From Patescibacteria group bacterium UBA2193 (lineage in GTDB: Bacteria; Patescibacteriota; Minisyncoccia; Moranbacterales; DUUL01): a stretch of DNA of 5,903 nucleotides. The stretch covers positions 1 through 5,903 of the forward strand of contig DCVH01000073.1 in the NCBI GenBank assembly GCA_002327335.1. The letters run 5' to 3'. Below the pieces are notes generated by a model. The model ran no database searches. It was not told the origin of the DNA and was given only the letters and a program-made list of their open reading frames with translations. The position numbers and the translations under genes are program-made. This document shows positions 5,418 through 5,903 of this stretch, in pieces. The stretch's first letter is position 1. Every line of letters begins with the position of its first letter.

Positions 5418-5867
5418 ATGAATAAAAATCAAGATCCACTTTTTCAGGTTCCGAGAGTTGGGACTGGCGTGCTTGTCGTGAAAGATGGAAAGGTCCTTTT
5501 CGGCAAAAGAACCAATGCATTTTATGGAAATTGCTGGTCGTTTCCGGGAGGGAAGCTTGATTTTGGAGAATCATTGGAAGATTGCGCGAAAAGAGAAACC
5601 CGAGAAGAGTGCGGAATTGAAATAAGGAATATTAAATTTGTAACAATTACAAACGATATCTACGAAGAAGAAGGATTTCACTATGTGACAATTTGGATGG
5701 AAGCGGAATATGATTCGGGCGAATTGAAGGTTATGGAGCCTCACAAATTTGCCGAATGGAAATGGTTTGATTGGAATTGGGGAAATAAAACTGAATTTGA
5801 TTTTAAGTTGATGAAACCTTTTGAAAATTTATATAAATCAAAACAAAATCCTTTTAAGTATATTTAG
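5418..5867 (+). CDS. Nudix hydrolase (MutT/NUDT1-like)
   Basis: Cytoplasmic Mg-dependent pyrophosphohydrolase acting on a nucleoside diphosphate linked to another group. The Nudix box is complete at residues 45-67: Gly45, Glu51, then RETREECGI at 59-67, with catalytic Glu60, Glu63 and Glu64. The usual hydrophobic position after RE is Thr61. A WSFPGG motif (40-45) precedes it, and the N-terminal strand VGTGVLVVKDGKVLFGKR (14-31) is typical. The later VTITNDIYEEEGFHYVTIWM and EWKWFDW stretches match the subgroup of bacterial and plant NUDT1-like enzymes with nucleotide substrates, some of which clean oxidised dNTPs. At 149 residues it is full length. Start at the ATG at 5418; the frame is closed by a TGA just upstream, within the repeat end. 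No Shine-Dalgarno motif is present. Exact substrate is not predictable from the sequence. Confidence 0.93.
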   Translation: MNKNQDPLFQVPRVGTGVLVVKDGKVLFGKRTNAFYGNCWSFPGGKLDFGESLEDCAKRETREECGIEIRNIKFVTITNDIYEEEGFHYVTIWMEAEYDSGELKVMEPHKFAEWKWFDWNWGNKTEFDFKLMKPFENLYKSKQNPFKYI

Positions 5868-5903
5868 TTAAGCTTGGGGGTAGGATGCAGGCCATTTTTC
5901 TTG

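Noticed and set aside
1..5903. CRISPR array, tRNA, rRNA or toxin-antitoxin locus.
   Set aside because: No regularly spaced repeats, tRNA-like cloverleaf or rRNA segments are visible. The small gene pairs match no antitoxin or toxin family I recognise.

Overview
This is an AT-rich window with every supported gene on the + strand. It most resembles a small-genome bacterium of the Patescibacteria (Candidate Phyla Radiation) type. The reasons are a short alanyl-tRNA synthetase that stops after its editing domain, no Shine-Dalgarno motif at any of the eight chosen starts, tight gene spacing and several small unrecognised proteins. This placement is an inference. Nothing suggests UGA reassignment, because all genes are open under the standard code.

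Layout. Positions 1-93 are a leader with a 14-bp tandem repeat. Positions 94-1968 encode alanyl-tRNA synthetase (alaS). Positions 2026-3964 hold four closely spaced genes I do not recognise: a 250-aa secreted or membrane-anchored protein with a lipoprotein-like N-terminus, a 92-aa acidic helical protein, a 172-aa protein with two membrane segments and a glycine zipper, and a 104-aa helical protein. Next come a 61-bp second copy of the alaS 3' end (4009-4069) and, 9 bp later, a YdjM/DUF457-type membrane metal-dependent hydrolase (4079-4657). After that are a long inverted repeat (4660-4735), a peptidase E-like (S51) serine peptidase (4784-5344), a GC-rich palindromic repeat (about 5361-5403) and a Nudix hydrolase (5418-5867).

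The main observation is that the four unknown genes lie exactly between two direct copies of the last 61 bp of alaS (1908-1968 and 4009-4069, 56 of 61 identical). Both copies end at the stop codon. The simplest reading is a roughly 2.1-kb element inserted in the conserved 3' end of alaS. It would have brought its own replacement 3' end and left the old one stranded just upstream of the hydrolase gene, which probably used to follow alaS directly. A perfect 14-bp palindrome lies inside the repeat. No integrase or transposase is encoded between the copies, so the element would depend on a recombinase elsewhere, or is the remnant of something larger.

The flanking genes (alaS, hydrolase, peptidase, Nudix) are ordinary housekeeping or maintenance functions. 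The four-gene block, visibly richer in A+T, is the accessory and possibly undescribed part.
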